Shown: positions 25,379-34,592, counted from the first letter of the stretch. The stretch: DNA of 49,900 nucleotides from Wenzhouxiangellaceae bacterium (GCA_018334995.1 JAGXKW010000021.1:1-49900); one strand, 5' to 3'. Notes: generated by a model from the letters alone, not told the origin. Made by a program: numbers and translations.

Positions 25379-25855
25379 ATGCCTTCAGTACAGGCAGGGG
25401 AATTCGAATCGTGGGACGCCCTGGCGCAGCAGGCGCGCGGCCTGCTGTCCGGCGAGCCTCACCGTATCGCCAATGCCGCCAATCTCGCGGCGCTGATTTT
25501 CAACGGCGTGCCGGACCTCAACTGGGCCGGTTTCTACTTCGTCGAAGGTGACGAACTGATCGTGGGCCCGTTTCAGGGCCAGCCGGCCTGCGTGCGGATC
25601 GCACCCGGCAACGGCGTTTGCGGCACGGCGATGGTCAGCGGCGAGACACAGCGGGTCGAGGACGTCAACGCCTTTGCCGGCCATATCGCCTGCGACCCCA
25701 ATTCCAGGTCGGAAGTGGTGGTGCCGCTGATCGAGAGCGGGCGGGTCGTCGGTGTGCTCGACATCGACAGCCCTATCCCGGGTCGCTTCAGCGATGCCGA
25801 TGCGCGCGGCTTCGAGCAGCTGGCCGCGATCTACCTGGCTTCCCTCGCCCGCTGA
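25379..25855 (+). CDS. msrC: Free methionine-(R)-sulfoxide reductase (GAF domain)
   Basis: 158 aa, single GAF domain, usual size. The three cysteines of the family are present: Cys71 (PACVRI), Cys81 (GVCGTA) and Cys105 (GHIACDPNSRSE). PDLNWAGFYF and VVPLIESGRVVGVLDIDSP are also family-typical. It reduces free Met-R-O in the cytoplasm with thioredoxin and protects against oxidants. It is cotranscribed with the DUF938 gene and convergent with sixA, only 16 bp apart. Confidence 0.93.
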   Translation: MPSVQAGEFESWDALAQQARGLLSGEPHRIANAANLAALIFNGVPDLNWAGFYFVEGDELIVGPFQGQPACVRIAPGNGVCGTAMVSGETQRVEDVNAFAGHIACDPNSRSEVVVPLIESGRVVGVLDIDSPIPGRFSDADARGFEQLAAIYLASLAR

Positions 25856-25871
25856 ATCACCGGCGAAAACA

Positions 25872-26357
25872 TTACGTGTCGGGCTGAAAGCGCTCGGCCA
25901 GGCGAACCCGCCCCTGGTTGCCGAACTGGAGTTCGAACGCGCCCCCTGTGGGCATCGGCATGAGCTGGCCGGAAAGGGCGGCCTGCAGCTGTTCCAGGCC
26001 CGGGTTGTGGCCCACCAGGACCAGGTGGTCGCCGGCGTTTTCCTCGACCAGCGCGGCCAGTTCCTGCGCTGTTGCGTTCCAGATGCGCACCTCCTTCCGG
26101 CACGGTCCCGCAAACCAGTCCCCGAGCGCGAGTTCGGCCGTGCGCCTGGCGCGTGCGGCTGGAGAGTACAGCGCGGTTGCCGTCAGGTTGCCTAGTCGCG
26201 GCTGCAGCCAGTCGCGCAGCGCCGCGCACTGGCGCTCGCCGCGGCTGGTGAGCCGGCGGTCGAAATCCTCCTGAACGGCTTCGGGCGCTGCGGCCTTGGC
26301 GTGCCGGATCAGCCAGACGGTGCGCGCGCGGTTCGAATTTTCGGGTATATCGGACAT
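25872..26357 (-). CDS. sixA: SixA-type phosphohistidine phosphatase
   Basis: 161 aa, small histidine-phosphatase fold. The phosphate-accepting motif is LIRHAKA (Arg18, His19), with RLTSRGERQC, ALYSPAARARRTAEL and the second histidine in VLVGHNPGLEQL. In E. coli SixA dephosphorylates the phosphotransferase NPr of the nitrogen PTS. The same target is possible here but not proven. It starts 3 bp after the threonine dehydratase stop and shares its transcript. Confidence 0.88.
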   Translation of the reverse strand: MSDIPENSNRARTVWLIRHAKAAAPEAVQEDFDRRLTSRGERQCAALRDWLQPRLGNLTATALYSPAARARRTAELALGDWFAGPCRKEVRIWNATAQELAALVEENAGDHLVLVGHNPGLEQLQAALSGQLMPMPTGGAFELQFGNQGRVRLAERFQPDT

Positions 26358-26360
26358 GAA

Positions 26361-27338
26361 TCAAAGGTTCCCGAGCATGGCGGCGACTTCCAGGTTGCCG
26401 CCGGACAGCACGATGCCGACGCGCCGCGCGGCGAATCGCTCTCGATTGGCAAGTACTCCGGCCAGCGGCACCGCGCCGGAGGGCTCCACGACCTGCTTGA
26501 TGTGGCGCCAGATCAGCGTCATGGCTTCGACGATCTGATCTTCGGTGACGGTCAGCACCTCGATATGGTGGCCGGCCAGCACGTCGAAATTGCGGACGCC
26601 GATCAGCGCGCGCAGGCCGTCGGCCATCGTTTCAGGATCGTGTTTCGAGACGCGCGCACCCGCGGTCAGCGAGCGCGCAGCGTCGTCCGCGCCGGCCGGC
26701 TCGGCGCCGGTCACGCGCACCCCGGGCGCGATCTGCGCGGCGGCCAGCGTGATGCCTGACAACAGCCCGCCCCCGCCGATCGGTGCGACGACGTCTTCGA
26801 GCCTCGAATCCTGGGCCAGCAGTTCCATGGCCACGGTGCCCTGGCCGGCGATGATATGGGCATGGTCGTAGGGCGGGATGGGCGTTTTTCCCTGTTCGAT
26901 CAGCGCCTGCAGGCCCTGCTCGCGGGCGGCCTGGTTGGCGGCGCAGAAGTGCACACTGCCGCCGTAGGCCCGCACCGCCTCGACTTTGCTGACGACCGCG
27001 TTTTCGGGCATGACCACGTCGGCCGAGAAACCGCGCGCGGCCGCTGCGGCGGCCAGCGCCGCGCCGTGATTGCCCGAAGAGTGGGTGGCCACGCCCGGAC
27101 AGTCTTCGGGCAGTTGTGCGACGGCGAAGCTGGCGCCGCGAAACTTGAACGAGCCGGTCTTTTGCAGCTGCTCGCACTTGAACACAAGGTCCATCCCGGT
27201 CAAACGGTTCAGCGATTCGCTGGTCATGACCGGTGTGCGGCGTACACGCCCGGCGATAGCGGCAATGGCGTCGGCGGGCATGAAATCCGTCACGCTAACG
27301 TTCCGATTTGGTCGAGCTGGTCGGGAATTGTTGTTCAT
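26361..27338 (-). CDS. Threonine/serine dehydratase, PLP fold type II
   Basis: 325 aa from the ATG at 27338 (MNNNSRPARPNRN). A later start at 27281 (MPADAIAAIAGR) is possible because the first 20 residues look unstructured. The PLP lysine is Lys65 in TGSFKFRGAS. SSGNHGAALA and the glycine loop GGGGLLSG hold the cofactor phosphate. No C-terminal ACT regulatory domain is present, so it is the short, catabolic-type or serine racemase-like form, and not the biosynthetic IlvA. It turns threonine or serine into the 2-oxo acid plus ammonia. The upstream region is shared with pepN. Confidence 0.9.
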   Translation of the reverse strand: MNNNSRPARPNRNVSVTDFMPADAIAAIAGRVRRTPVMTSESLNRLTGMDLVFKCEQLQKTGSFKFRGASFAVAQLPEDCPGVATHSSGNHGAALAAAAAARGFSADVVMPENAVVSKVEAVRAYGGSVHFCAANQAAREQGLQALIEQGKTPIPPYDHAHIIAGQGTVAMELLAQDSRLEDVVAPIGGGGLLSGITLAAAQIAPGVRVTGAEPAGADDAARSLTAGARVSKHDPETMADGLRALIGVRNFDVLAGHHIEVLTVTEDQIVEAMTLIWRHIKQVVEPSGAVPLAGVLANRERFAARRVGIVLSGGNLEVAAMLGNL

Positions 27339-27343
27339 CTCCG

Positions 27344-27349
27344 TATAAT
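27344..27349 (+). promoter_or_regulatory. TATAAT box for pepN
   Basis: A perfect TATAAT (27344-27349) lies 31 bp before the pepN ATG in the short divergent gap to the dehydratase. No good -35 hexamer is seen at 16-18 bp upstream, so activation may be needed. Confidence 0.4.
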
Positions 27350-27380
27350 AAGCTGCAAGAGTCACGAACAAGGGACGCAC

Positions 27381-30056
27381 ATGAAAGCTCTCAAAGGCGA
27401 TGCGCCGCGTACGCCGGTCAAGCGCGTCGATTATCGGCCGCCCGCCTGGCTGATCGATACCGTCGTCATGACGCTGGACCTGGATTCAGACACCACCTGC
27501 GTGCGGGCGTCGCTGCGCGCGCGGCGCAACCCCGAGGCGCGGGATCATTCCGCTCCGCTGGCGCTTGCCGGCGACGACCTCGAGACCGAATGCGTCTCCG
27601 TCGACGGCCGCGAACTGGGCGACGACGAATACCGGATCTCCGACAGCAGGCTGGTCATCGACGGCCTCGACGACACGGCGATCATCACCACTCGGGTGCT
27701 GATTCACCCGGCCCGCAACACCGCGCTCGAGGGACTGTACCGCTCAGGTTCGAGCCTGCTGACCCAGTGCGAAGCCGAGGGCTTTCGCAAGATCACCTGG
27801 TTCGGCGACCGGCCCGACATCATGACCACTTTCCACGTGCGCCTTGAAGCCGACCGCGAAACTTATCCAGTGCTGCTGGGCAACGGCAACCTGGTCGACT
27901 CCGGTTCGCTGGGCGGCAACCGTCACTTCGCGGTATGGGACGATCCTTACCCGAAACCTTCCTACCTGTTCGCGCTGGTTGCCGGCGACCTGGGCTGCAG
28001 GGAAGACGTCTTCGTCACCGCGTCGGGCCGTGACGTCGCGCTGAAGATTTACTCCGAGCTCGAGAATCTCGGCCAGCTCGATCACGCCATGGAAAGCCTC
28101 AAGAAAGCCATGGCCTGGGACGAGCGGTGCTTCGGCCTGGAATACGACCTGGACGTCTATCACATCGTCGCTACCCACGACTTCAACATGGGTGCGATGG
28201 AGAACAAGAGCCTCAACATCTTCAACGCCCGCTATGTCCTGGCCGACGAGGACACCGCCACCGATGCCGATTTCGAGGCCATCGAGGCGGTGATCGCGCA
28301 TGAGTACTTCCACAACTGGACCGGCAACCGGGTGACCTGCCGCGACTGGTTCCAGTTGACGCTCAAGGAAGGCCTGACCGTCTTCCGCGAACAGGAGTTC
28401 TCGTCCGACATGCAGTCGCGCGCGGTCAAGCGCATCAGCGACGTCAAGGACCTGATGGCGCGCCAGTTCCCGGAAGACGCCGGGCCCATGGCGCACCCGG
28501 TCCGGCCCGAGCGTTACGTGGAGATCAACAATTTCTACACCGCGACGGTCTACGAGAAGGGCGCCGAGGTCGTGCGCATGTATGACACGCTGCTGGGTAC
28601 CGACGGCTTCCGCCGCGGCATGGAACTGTACTTCGAACGCCACGACGGTCAGGCGGTGACATGCGACAACTTCCGCGCTGCCATGGCCGACGCCAACGAC
28701 GTCGAGCTCGAGCAGTTCGAGCGCTGGTACCGACAGGTCGGCACGCCGGTGGTCACGGTCGATGCCGAGTATGACGAGGCCGCCGGGGCACTGGAAATCC
28801 GGTTGGCGCAGTCCTTGCCCGGCCATTCGGACAACGAGCATGTCGGTCCGCTGCACATTCCGTTCCGGCTGGGATTGCTGAGCGCCGAAGGGGAGTCGCT
28901 TGCACTGCCGATCGAAGGCGGCGACGGGACGGCACGCGAGACGCACCTGGTCGAGCTGCGCGAAGCGGCAACCACGGTCCGCTTTGCCGGCCTGGCCGAC
29001 AAGCCGGTGCTTTCGCTTCTGCGCGGCTTTTCCGCGCCGGTGAAGATCGAGGTCGAAGCCGCCGACGGCGAACTGGCCACGCTGCTGGCCTTCGACCCCG
29101 ACCCGGTGGCGCGCTGGATGGCCGGGCGCAAACTTTCCGCGCGGGTGCTCGAACGCGCGATCGAGGCGCACGACCTGGACCGGGAACCCGAAGCGCCCGA
29201 GCTGCTGGTTTCTGCCTGGCGAAGGATTGTCGAAAACCTCGTCGAAAGCGACGGCGACGGCCCGGCGCTGGCCGCAATGCTGCTGCAACTGCCTACCGAG
29301 ACCGAACTGGCGCAGGACTACAAACCGGTGCCCGTCGACGCCATCCACACCGCGCGCGACGAGCTGCGCCGCCTGCTCGCCCGGCGGCTGACCGAGCCGC
29401 TGCACGAAGTGCTCGCACGATTCCGGCCCGGCGGAAAGTGGCGCTTCGATCCGGCTGACGTAGGCTCGCGCAGCCTGGCCAACGCCGTGTTGTCGCTTCT
29501 GGTTGGCGCGCGCGACGAGCAGGCCGCGAAGCACGCCGTGGCCGTCTACAAGGACGCCGACAACATGACCGACCGCTTCGCCGCGCTGGCCGCGGTGGTT
29601 CATGCTCGCCTGGACGCGGCGGAACCGCTGTTGGCCGACTTCGAAAAGCGCTACCGCGACAATCCGCTGGTCATGGACAAGTGGTTTGCCGTGCAGGCCC
29701 AGGCGGCCGCCGGCTGCACCGTCGACAAGGTCGAGCAGTTGATGGACCACCCGGCGTTCTCGCTGAAGAATCCGAACAAGGTCCGTGCCCTGATCGGCGC
29801 TTTCGGCATGCACAATCCCTATGCCTTCCACCGCGTGGACGGCGCCGGTTACCGGCTGGTCGGCAACACCGTGCGCCGGCTGGATGCGCTAAACCCCCAG
29901 GTCGCGGCGCGCCTGGCCGCGGTGTTCAATCGCTGGGCCGATTTCGACGACGACCGGAAGCAATTGATGCGCGAACAGCTTGAAGCCACACAGGCCATTG
30001 AAAGCCTGAGCCCCGACGTCTACGAGATCGTGTCGGCGGCATTGAAGCGGGAATGA
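27381..30056 (+). CDS. pepN: Aminopeptidase N (M1 family)
   Basis: 891 aa from ATG 27381 behind AAGGGAC. A frame open from 26856 is antisense to the dehydratase and is not used. The exopeptidase motif is GAMEN (271-275). Zinc ligands are His307 and His311 of HEYFH with Glu330 (KEGLTVFREQEF). The DUF3458 beta-sandwich and C-terminal helical cone follow, ending in AAFGMHNPYAF-like and ATQAIESLSPDVYEI sequences. It removes N-terminal residues from peptides in the cytoplasm. A single gene, convergent with a short ORF. Confidence 0.97.
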   Translation: MKALKGDAPRTPVKRVDYRPPAWLIDTVVMTLDLDSDTTCVRASLRARRNPEARDHSAPLALAGDDLETECVSVDGRELGDDEYRISDSRLVIDGLDDTAIITTRVLIHPARNTALEGLYRSGSSLLTQCEAEGFRKITWFGDRPDIMTTFHVRLEADRETYPVLLGNGNLVDSGSLGGNRHFAVWDDPYPKPSYLFALVAGDLGCREDVFVTASGRDVALKIYSELENLGQLDHAMESLKKAMAWDERCFGLEYDLDVYHIVATHDFNMGAMENKSLNIFNARYVLADEDTATDADFEAIEAVIAHEYFHNWTGNRVTCRDWFQLTLKEGLTVFREQEFSSDMQSRAVKRISDVKDLMARQFPEDAGPMAHPVRPERYVEINNFYTATVYEKGAEVVRMYDTLLGTDGFRRGMELYFERHDGQAVTCDNFRAAMADANDVELEQFERWYRQVGTPVVTVDAEYDEAAGALEIRLAQSLPGHSDNEHVGPLHIPFRLGLLSAEGESLALPIEGGDGTARETHLVELREAATTVRFAGLADKPVLSLLRGFSAPVKIEVEAADGELATLLAFDPDPVARWMAGRKLSARVLERAIEAHDLDREPEAPELLVSAWRRIVENLVESDGDGPALAAMLLQLPTETELAQDYKPVPVDAIHTARDELRRLLARRLTEPLHEVLARFRPGGKWRFDPADVGSRSLANAVLSLLVGARDEQAAKHAVAVYKDADNMTDRFAALAAVVHARLDAAEPLLADFEKRYRDNPLVMDKWFAVQAQAAAGCTVDKVEQLMDHPAFSLKNPNKVRALIGAFGMHNPYAFHRVDGAGYRLVGNTVRRLDALNPQVAARLAAVFNRWADFDDDRKQLMREQLEATQAIESLSPDVYEIVSAALKRE

Positions 30057-30087
30057 ATTCGGCCGGTTTCCGGTGGTCGGAAAAAAG

Positions 30088-30188
30088 CATCGCCGGCGAG
30101 ACCGGCTCCTTCACCCGTAGCGGAATCCCGACCCGGACGCTGCCGTCCGAGTTCGCTACCGGTGTAGGAGCTTGCCTTGCAAGCGATG
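30088..30188. repeat. REPIN-like inverted pair of REP elements
   Basis: The left unit (30088-30116, beginning CATCGCCGGCGAGACCGG, then CTCCTTCACC) is roughly the reverse complement of the right unit (30161-30188, GGTGTAGGAGC, TTGC core, ending AGCGATG). Total span is about 100 bp with about 45 bp between units, the layout of a REPIN. The core GTAGGAGC..TTGC..GC is the widespread Pseudomonas/Xanthomonas-type REP. It follows the pepN stop by 32 bp. The remaining bases to 30294 hold no gene. Confidence 0.7.
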
Positions 30189-30294
30189 ATTTTTCGTAGT
30201 TGACGCGCCTCGTGGCTCGACAACCCCCGATACGAGGCTTTGAAACCGGATTCGGCGGGTATCTATCGCTTCGGTTCGACGCAAGCCAGGTTTC

Positions 30295-30316
30295 CGTAAA
30301 GCGTAAATCGTTAAAC
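30295..30316. repeat. Heptamer repeat cluster A (CGTAAAN)
   Basis: Units CGTAAAG, CGTAAAT and CGTTAAAC follow in direct order just outside the 3' end of the short gene 30320-30538. The same heptamer family occurs on its other side at 30664-30691. Low-complexity and too short to assign a role. Confidence 0.7.
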
Positions 30317-30319
30317 GTC

Positions 30320-30538
30320 TTACCCGTCTTCTACCCGCTCGTTGATCGCCTTGGCCAGCAATTCGCGATCCAGCGTAGCCTTGGCCCGGTCCGGCCGCTT
30401 GATCGGCAGGAAATCGCCCGAAACCAGCCGGATGTTGAACTGCCAGCCCTCGCCGTCCTTGGCCTCGAACACCGACGAGATCATGGTGATCTTGTCGAGC
30501 ACGATCGTGAAGCCGGCGATGTCGTAGGTTTTCTTCAT
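30320..30538 (-). CDS. Short hypothetical protein
   Basis: 72 aa from the ATG at 30538. Longer frames upstream are unsupported. The sequence MKKTYDIAGFTIVLDKITMI then FEAKDGEGWQFNIRLVSGDF has an amphipathic beta pattern with an LPIKRPDRAKATLDRELLAK helix at the end. No signal or membrane helix is seen. No Shine-Dalgarno site is evident. I do not recognise the family. It is bordered by heptamer repeat clusters. It could be a real small protein because its composition is protein-like over its whole length. Confidence 0.5.
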   Translation of the reverse strand: MKKTYDIAGFTIVLDKITMISSVFEAKDGEGWQFNIRLVSGDFLPIKRPDRAKATLDRELLAKAINERVEDG

Positions 30539-30663
30539 GGATTCGAGTCTAGCCGATGACGGAGCAGTCTGGACCGGAAACCGACAGCACCGATTGCAGC
30601 CGCCCCGGATTTCGGCGTCGCTGAAAACCTGAGAATGGAGTGCTGGCGCCACGCTTTTGACCG

Positions 30664-30691
30664 CGTAAACCCTAAACCGTAAAGCGTAAAC
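30664..30691. repeat. Heptamer repeat cluster B (CGTAAAC)
   Basis: Four perfect-register heptamers: CGTAAAC, CCTAAAC, CGTAAAG and CGTAAAC. Copies of the same family at 30295-30316 lie on the other side of the 72-aa gene. The HNH nuclease gene ends 6 bp beyond. Confidence 0.75.
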
Positions 30692-30697
30692 CGGCCT

Positions 30698-31309
30698 TCA
30701 AGCTATCAAGCCGTCGCCCCGCTCCAGCCTTCTGCGCAAAACGCTGTTCCTTGGAAAATGCTGGACCAGGAAATCCATCTGGTCGGCCAGGATGCGCCGG
30801 CCCTGCAGGTAGACGTATTCGGCGTGGGTGGGCACGAACGGGATGGCCAGCAGCTGCATCCCGGCCTGTTCGGGCGTCAGCGAGCCCTTGTGGTTGTTGC
30901 AGCGCTTGCAGGCGGTCACGACATTGGCCCAGCTGTCCTCGCCTTTCTGCGCCAGCGGCTTGACGTGATCGCGCGATAGATTCCGGTCCTGAAAATGACC
31001 GCCGCAGTACAGGCAAAGATTCTGGTCGCGCCTGAACAGCGCGCGGTTGGAAAGCGGCGGCGTGTATCCCTGGTAGAAGTTGCGCCCGGCCGGGTGCGCG
31101 CCGTGGGTGGCCAGGATGGCGTTGACCGCGACCTCGGTGCGGTGGCCGGAAAGCGCGTTGATGCCGCCGTGCAGCTTGTACAGCACCGAGCCCAGCGCGT
31201 AACTGACCTGATCGAGCACGATCAGGCGGACCGCGTCCTGGTAGCCGATCCACTCGATCGGCATTCCCGAGACGTCGGTTCGCAAGACCTGCTGGTTCAA
31301 TGTCAACAT
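30698..31309 (-). CDS. HNH endonuclease
   Basis: 203 aa from the ATG at 31309, 9 nt after GGAAAG. Another ATG at 31318 would overlap that site. Zinc pair one is Cys99-Cys102 (CLYCGGHF), His115 lies in LSRDHVKP, and pair two is Cys134-Cys137 in ACKRCNNHKG, giving the HNH core. The N terminus resembles the conserved pattern LNQ..LR...WQDAVRL of a stand-alone bacterial HNH family. Such proteins cleave DNA but their cellular role is unknown. No methyltransferase, toxin partner or intron lies next to it. Divergent from the DegQ gene. Confidence 0.85.
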   Translation of the reverse strand: MLTLNQQVLRTDVSGMPIEWIGYQDAVRLIVLDQVSYALGSVLYKLHGGINALSGHRTEVAVNAILATHGAHPAGRNFYQGYTPPLSNRALFRRDQNLCLYCGGHFQDRNLSRDHVKPLAQKGEDSWANVVTACKRCNNHKGSLTPEQAGMQLLAIPFVPTHAEYVYLQGRRILADQMDFLVQHFPRNSVLRRRLERGDGLIA

Positions 31310-31503
31310 ATTGGGCATCTTTCCATGTGCAACCACTATATTTGGTGGCCAGCGTTCGTGCCTCAAGCGTATCTTTGCCTTAAACCGTACTGTTTTGCAA
31401 GTGTTTTTCGATGAAAGTTTGTTGAAACTCGGCCCGACCGAAGCCATCCAATGGCTTTGAAGTTCAAAAAAACCAGCCCGAAAATCCCGAGGAAGCGAGC
31501 ACG

Positions 31504-32922
31504 ATGAACCGAACCCAGACCGCCGCAAATAATTTCTCGACCCGTTTCGCCGTGGGGGCGATCGCCATCCTGCTGGCCTCGACATTCATCGTTCAACCGG
31601 GCCGCGCTGCGTTGCCGGCTGCGGTCGATGGCGAGCCTTTGCCGTCGCTGGCCCCGGTGCTGGAGCGGGTCACCCCGGCGGTGGTCAACGTGTTCTCGTC
31701 GACCCGCGTGCAGGTGCGTACCAGCCCGTTTTTCAACGACCCGTTCTTCCGCCGCTTCTTCGACATCCCCAATATGCCGCGCGAGCGGGTGCAGCGCTCG
31801 CTGGGCTCGGGTGTCATTGTCGACGCCGAGGCCGGACTGATCCTGACCAACAACCATGTCATCGACGATGCCGACGAGATCGCCATCACGCTGGAAGACG
31901 GGCGCGAATTCCAGGCCGAGTTCATCGGCGCCGACCGCGAAACCGACCTGGCCGTGATCCGAATAGAGGCCGACGATCTGGAAGAACTGCCGTTGTTCGA
32001 TTCCGAGCAGCTCAAGGTGGGCGACTTCGTAGTCGCCGTGGGCAACCCGTTCGGCCTGGGCCAGACGGTGACCTCCGGCATCGTCTCGGCGCTGGGCCGC
32101 GCCGGCCTGCGCGGACTCGAATACCAGAACTTCATCCAGACCGACGCCTCGATAAACCCGGGCAACTCCGGCGGTGCGCTGGTCAACCTCCGCGGCGAAC
32201 TGGTCGGCATCAATACCGCGATCTTCACGCCCTCGGGCGGTAACGTGGGCATCGGTTTCGCGATCCCGGTCTCGACGGCCACCTACATCATGGAGCAGCT
32301 GGTCGAGCATGGCGAAGTGCGGCGCGGCAACCTGGGAGTCGAAGTCCAGGACCTCAGCGAAGAATTGCGCGCGGCGCTGAAAGTCGACCAGCGCGGCGGC
32401 GCGGTGATTACCGCGGTCGCGCCCGAAGGCGCAGCCGCCGAGGCCGGGCTGCAAGCCGGCGACGTGATCCTGGAGCTCGACCGCCGCCCGGTCAGGGACA
32501 GCCAGCAGCTGCGCAACATCGAGGGCCTGCTGGCGGTGGGCCGCGAAGTGGCCATCGAATATCTGCGAAAGGGCAAGCCGCGTCGTACCGAAGTCATCCT
32601 GGCCGAGGACCTGGATTCGCGTATTTCCGGCCAGCGCCTGGACGACCGTCTCGACGGCGTGGTGCTTGTGCCCGTGCCCGATCGCTATGCCCAGCGCGGT
32701 ATCCGCGGCGCCGTGGTCGAAGAAGTGCGCCGCAATACCCCGGCCTGGGAAGCCGGCCTGCGCGAAAACGACCTGGTCGTTGCGGTCAACCGCGAAGCGG
32801 TCCGCAATCTGGGCGACCTCCGAGAACAGTTCCCGGTGCGCAAGAGCCGCGAACTGGCCTTGGAAATCCGCCGCCGCGGCCGCGGCTACATCGTCATCTT
32901 CGAACAGCAGTCCTCGTCCTGA
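31504..32922 (+). CDS. degQ: DegQ/DegP-type periplasmic serine endoprotease
   Basis: 472 aa. Signal peptide residues 1-36 (IAILLASTFIVQPGRA). Trypsin-like protease with His118 (NNHVIDDAD), Asp148 (RETDLAVI) and Ser222 (NPGNSGGAL). Two PDZ domains follow at about 280-370 and 385-470. The long LA loop rich in glutamine seen in E. coli DegP is short here, so it is closer to DegQ. It degrades or refolds damaged envelope proteins. Single gene, divergent from the HNH gene and ended by a palindromic repeat. Confidence 0.95.
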   Translation: MNRTQTAANNFSTRFAVGAIAILLASTFIVQPGRAALPAAVDGEPLPSLAPVLERVTPAVVNVFSSTRVQVRTSPFFNDPFFRRFFDIPNMPRERVQRSLGSGVIVDAEAGLILTNNHVIDDADEIAITLEDGREFQAEFIGADRETDLAVIRIEADDLEELPLFDSEQLKVGDFVVAVGNPFGLGQTVTSGIVSALGRAGLRGLEYQNFIQTDASINPGNSGGALVNLRGELVGINTAIFTPSGGNVGIGFAIPVSTATYIMEQLVEHGEVRRGNLGVEVQDLSEELRAALKVDQRGGAVITAVAPEGAAAEAGLQAGDVILELDRRPVRDSQQLRNIEGLLAVGREVAIEYLRKGKPRRTEVILAEDLDSRISGQRLDDRLDGVVLVPVPDRYAQRGIRGAVVEEVRRNTPAWEAGLRENDLVVAVNREAVRNLGDLREQFPVRKSRELALEIRRRGRGYIVIFEQQSSS

Positions 32923-32941
32923 GCGCCACCTCATTCCATCG

Positions 32942-32963
32942 CCCCCGGACTTGATCCGGGGCC
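32942..32963. repeat. Dispersed palindrome CCCCGGACTTGATCCGGGGC, copy 1
   Basis: This imperfect palindrome lies 20 bp after the degQ stop. Close copies occur at 34491-34510 (after gap) and 36550-36570 (after pgk). Similar CCGG-rich palindromes around GATC are common dispersed repeats in proteobacteria. The rest of 32964-33348 holds no gene: one block (33119-33141) resembles the GGATGGATAAGCGCAGCGCATCC-type dispersed hairpin, and another (about 33060-33100) is GAGAYRCGCAGAG-rich. Confidence 0.75.
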
Positions 32964-33348
32964 CGGCGATTGTTTTCAGTCAAAGGCAAATCGACGCTCG
33001 CCAAGGCGTCAAGGCGCGAAGGAAAAGCAACACAAAGGGCAAGCCAATTCAATTTCAAGGGCGAACTCTCGGAGATACGCAGAGCCGCAGAGAGACTGGA
33101 TCAAGGGCCGACTTTGCAGGATGGATAAGCGCAGCGCATCCACGACTAGCCAGCCCCTTTGCGGCGCGGCGCGGGCTTAGAGTGTCCCCCGGCATCATAT
33201 ACCCCCGGAATTGTGTTCCCGTTCTTTTCGCGTCGTCGCGAGAGCTGTTTTTTTCTTGACCTTGGGGTTGACTGCCCCCGCACGCCGCCTGCCGGCGCAT
33301 TACAATCGGACGGAACAATACAACCCAACCTCACTTCGGGAGAGAGGA

Positions 33349-34359
33349 ATGCCGATCAAAGTCGCCATCAATGGCTACGGCCGCATTGGCCGCAACGTGC
33401 TGCGTGCCCTGTACGAATACAACCGCGTCGCGGATATCCAGATCGTCGCCATCAACGATCTGGGCGATCCGGAAACGAACGCCCACCTGACCAAGTACGA
33501 CACCGCTCACGGCAGGTTCGACGGTGAGGTCAAGGTCGAGGGCGACACCATGCTGGTCAACGGCGGCCCGATCAAGGTGCTGGCCGAACGCGACCCGAGC
33601 AAGCTGCCCTGGGGCGACCTGGGCGTGGACGTGGTGATGGAATGCACAGGCATCTTCAACAGCAAGGAAAAGGCCTCGGCGCATCTCGAGGCCGGCGCGC
33701 GCAAGGTGCTGATTTCGGCCCCGGCCGGCAAGGATCTGCCCACCATCGTCTACGGCGTCAACCACGATTCGCTCAACGACGGCGACGACGTGGTGTCGAA
33801 TGCCAGTTGCACCACCAACTGTCTCGCCCCGCTGGTCAAGCCGATTCACGACAAGATCGGCCTGGAAACCGGCCTGATGACGACCATCCACGCCTATACC
33901 AACGACCAGGTGCTTACCGACGTCTTTCACAAGGACCTGCGCCGCGCACGCTCTGCGACCATGAGCCAGATTCCGACCAAGACCGGTGCGGCCGCCGCCG
34001 TGGGCCTGGTGCTGCCCGAACTCGACGGCAGGCTGGACGGTTTCGCCATGCGCGTGCCCACCATCAACGTCTCGGTCGTGGATCTCAGCTTCATCGCCTC
34101 GCGCGACACCAGCGTCGAGGAAGTCAACCAGGTGGTCAAGGACGCCAGCGAAGGCGAGCTGAAGGGTATTCTCGGATACTGCGAAGAACCGCTGGTCTCG
34201 GTCGATTACAACCACGACCCGCGCTCGTCCACGCTGGACGCCGCCCTCACCAAGGTCAACGGCGGCCGACTGGTGAAGGTATTGAGTTGGTACGACAATG
34301 AATGGGGTTTCTCCAATCGTATGCTCGATACCGCGCTTGTCCTGAGCAAGCTCGGTTGA
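33349..34359 (+). CDS. gap: Glyceraldehyde-3-phosphate dehydrogenase (type I, NAD)
   Basis: 336 aa from ATG 33349 behind AGAGAGGA. An upstream frame from 33211 starts in repeat DNA and is rejected. [12 protein letters not shown] is the Rossmann loop. Asp37 in INDLGD marks NAD rather than NADP use. The catalytic pair is Cys154 ([12 protein letters not shown]) and His181 (TIHAYTNDQ). It makes 1,3-bisphosphoglycerate in glycolysis. The pgk gene, next in the pathway, lies 1 kb downstream with an XRE gene inserted on the other strand. Confidence 0.97.
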   Translation: MPIKVAINGYGRIGRNVLRALYEYNRVADIQIVAINDLGDPETNAHLTKYDTAHGRFDGEVKVEGDTMLVNGGPIKVLAERDPSKLPWGDLGVDVVMECTGIFNSKEKASAHLEAGARKVLISAPAGKDLPTIVYGVNHDSLNDGDDVVSNASCTTNCLAPLVKPIHDKIGLETGLMTTIHAYTNDQVLTDVFHKDLRRARSATMSQIPTKTGAAAAVGLVLPELDGRLDGFAMRVPTINVSVVDLSFIASRDTSVEEVNQVVKDASEGELKGILGYCEEPLVSVDYNHDPRSSTLDAALTKVNGGRLVKVLSWYDNEWGFSNRMLDTALVLSKLG

Positions 34360-34455
34360 ACCGGCGGCGGCCATCGCCCAGGTACTGACACCCGTCGTTC
34401 CGGACGGCCACCGGCCGCTCCGGAACCTCCACACGGTACCCGCCGGCCTGGGTAT

Positions 34456-34512
34456 TTCCCTCCCTTCGTGAGGGGGAGGGCCAGAGCCTGCCCCGGGCTT
34501 GATCCGGGGCTC
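34456..34512. repeat. Two hairpin repeats after gap (CCCTCCC type and CCGG palindrome copy 2)
   Basis: TTCCCTCCCTTCGTGAGG then GGGAGGG forms a stem around 34456-34481. CCCCGGGCTTGATCCGGGGC at 34491-34510 is the second copy of the palindrome described at 32942. They lie 97-153 bp after the gap stop in a 232-bp gap to the convergent XRE gene. They may end transcripts. No T run follows. Confidence 0.65.
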
Positions 34513-34592
34513 TGACCGTTCGAAGCTGCCTCCCAGCATGCCTCTGCAGGCTGTCTCCGAATGCGCAGGCCAAACGCCTGCGGAACCACGCG

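Noticed and set aside
27744-29831. 695-codon minus-strand frame opposite pepN
   Set aside because: Shadow frame. PepN on the plus strand is intact with all catalytic residues.
30664-30691. Telomere-like TTTAGGG-type repeat
   Set aside because: The reverse complement resembles it by chance. Only four short units in a circular-type bacterial chromosome context with no end structure.
33250-33311. Sigma-70 promoter for gap using TTGACT and TACAAT
   Set aside because: The spacing between the boxes is about 27 bp, too long for a functional pair.
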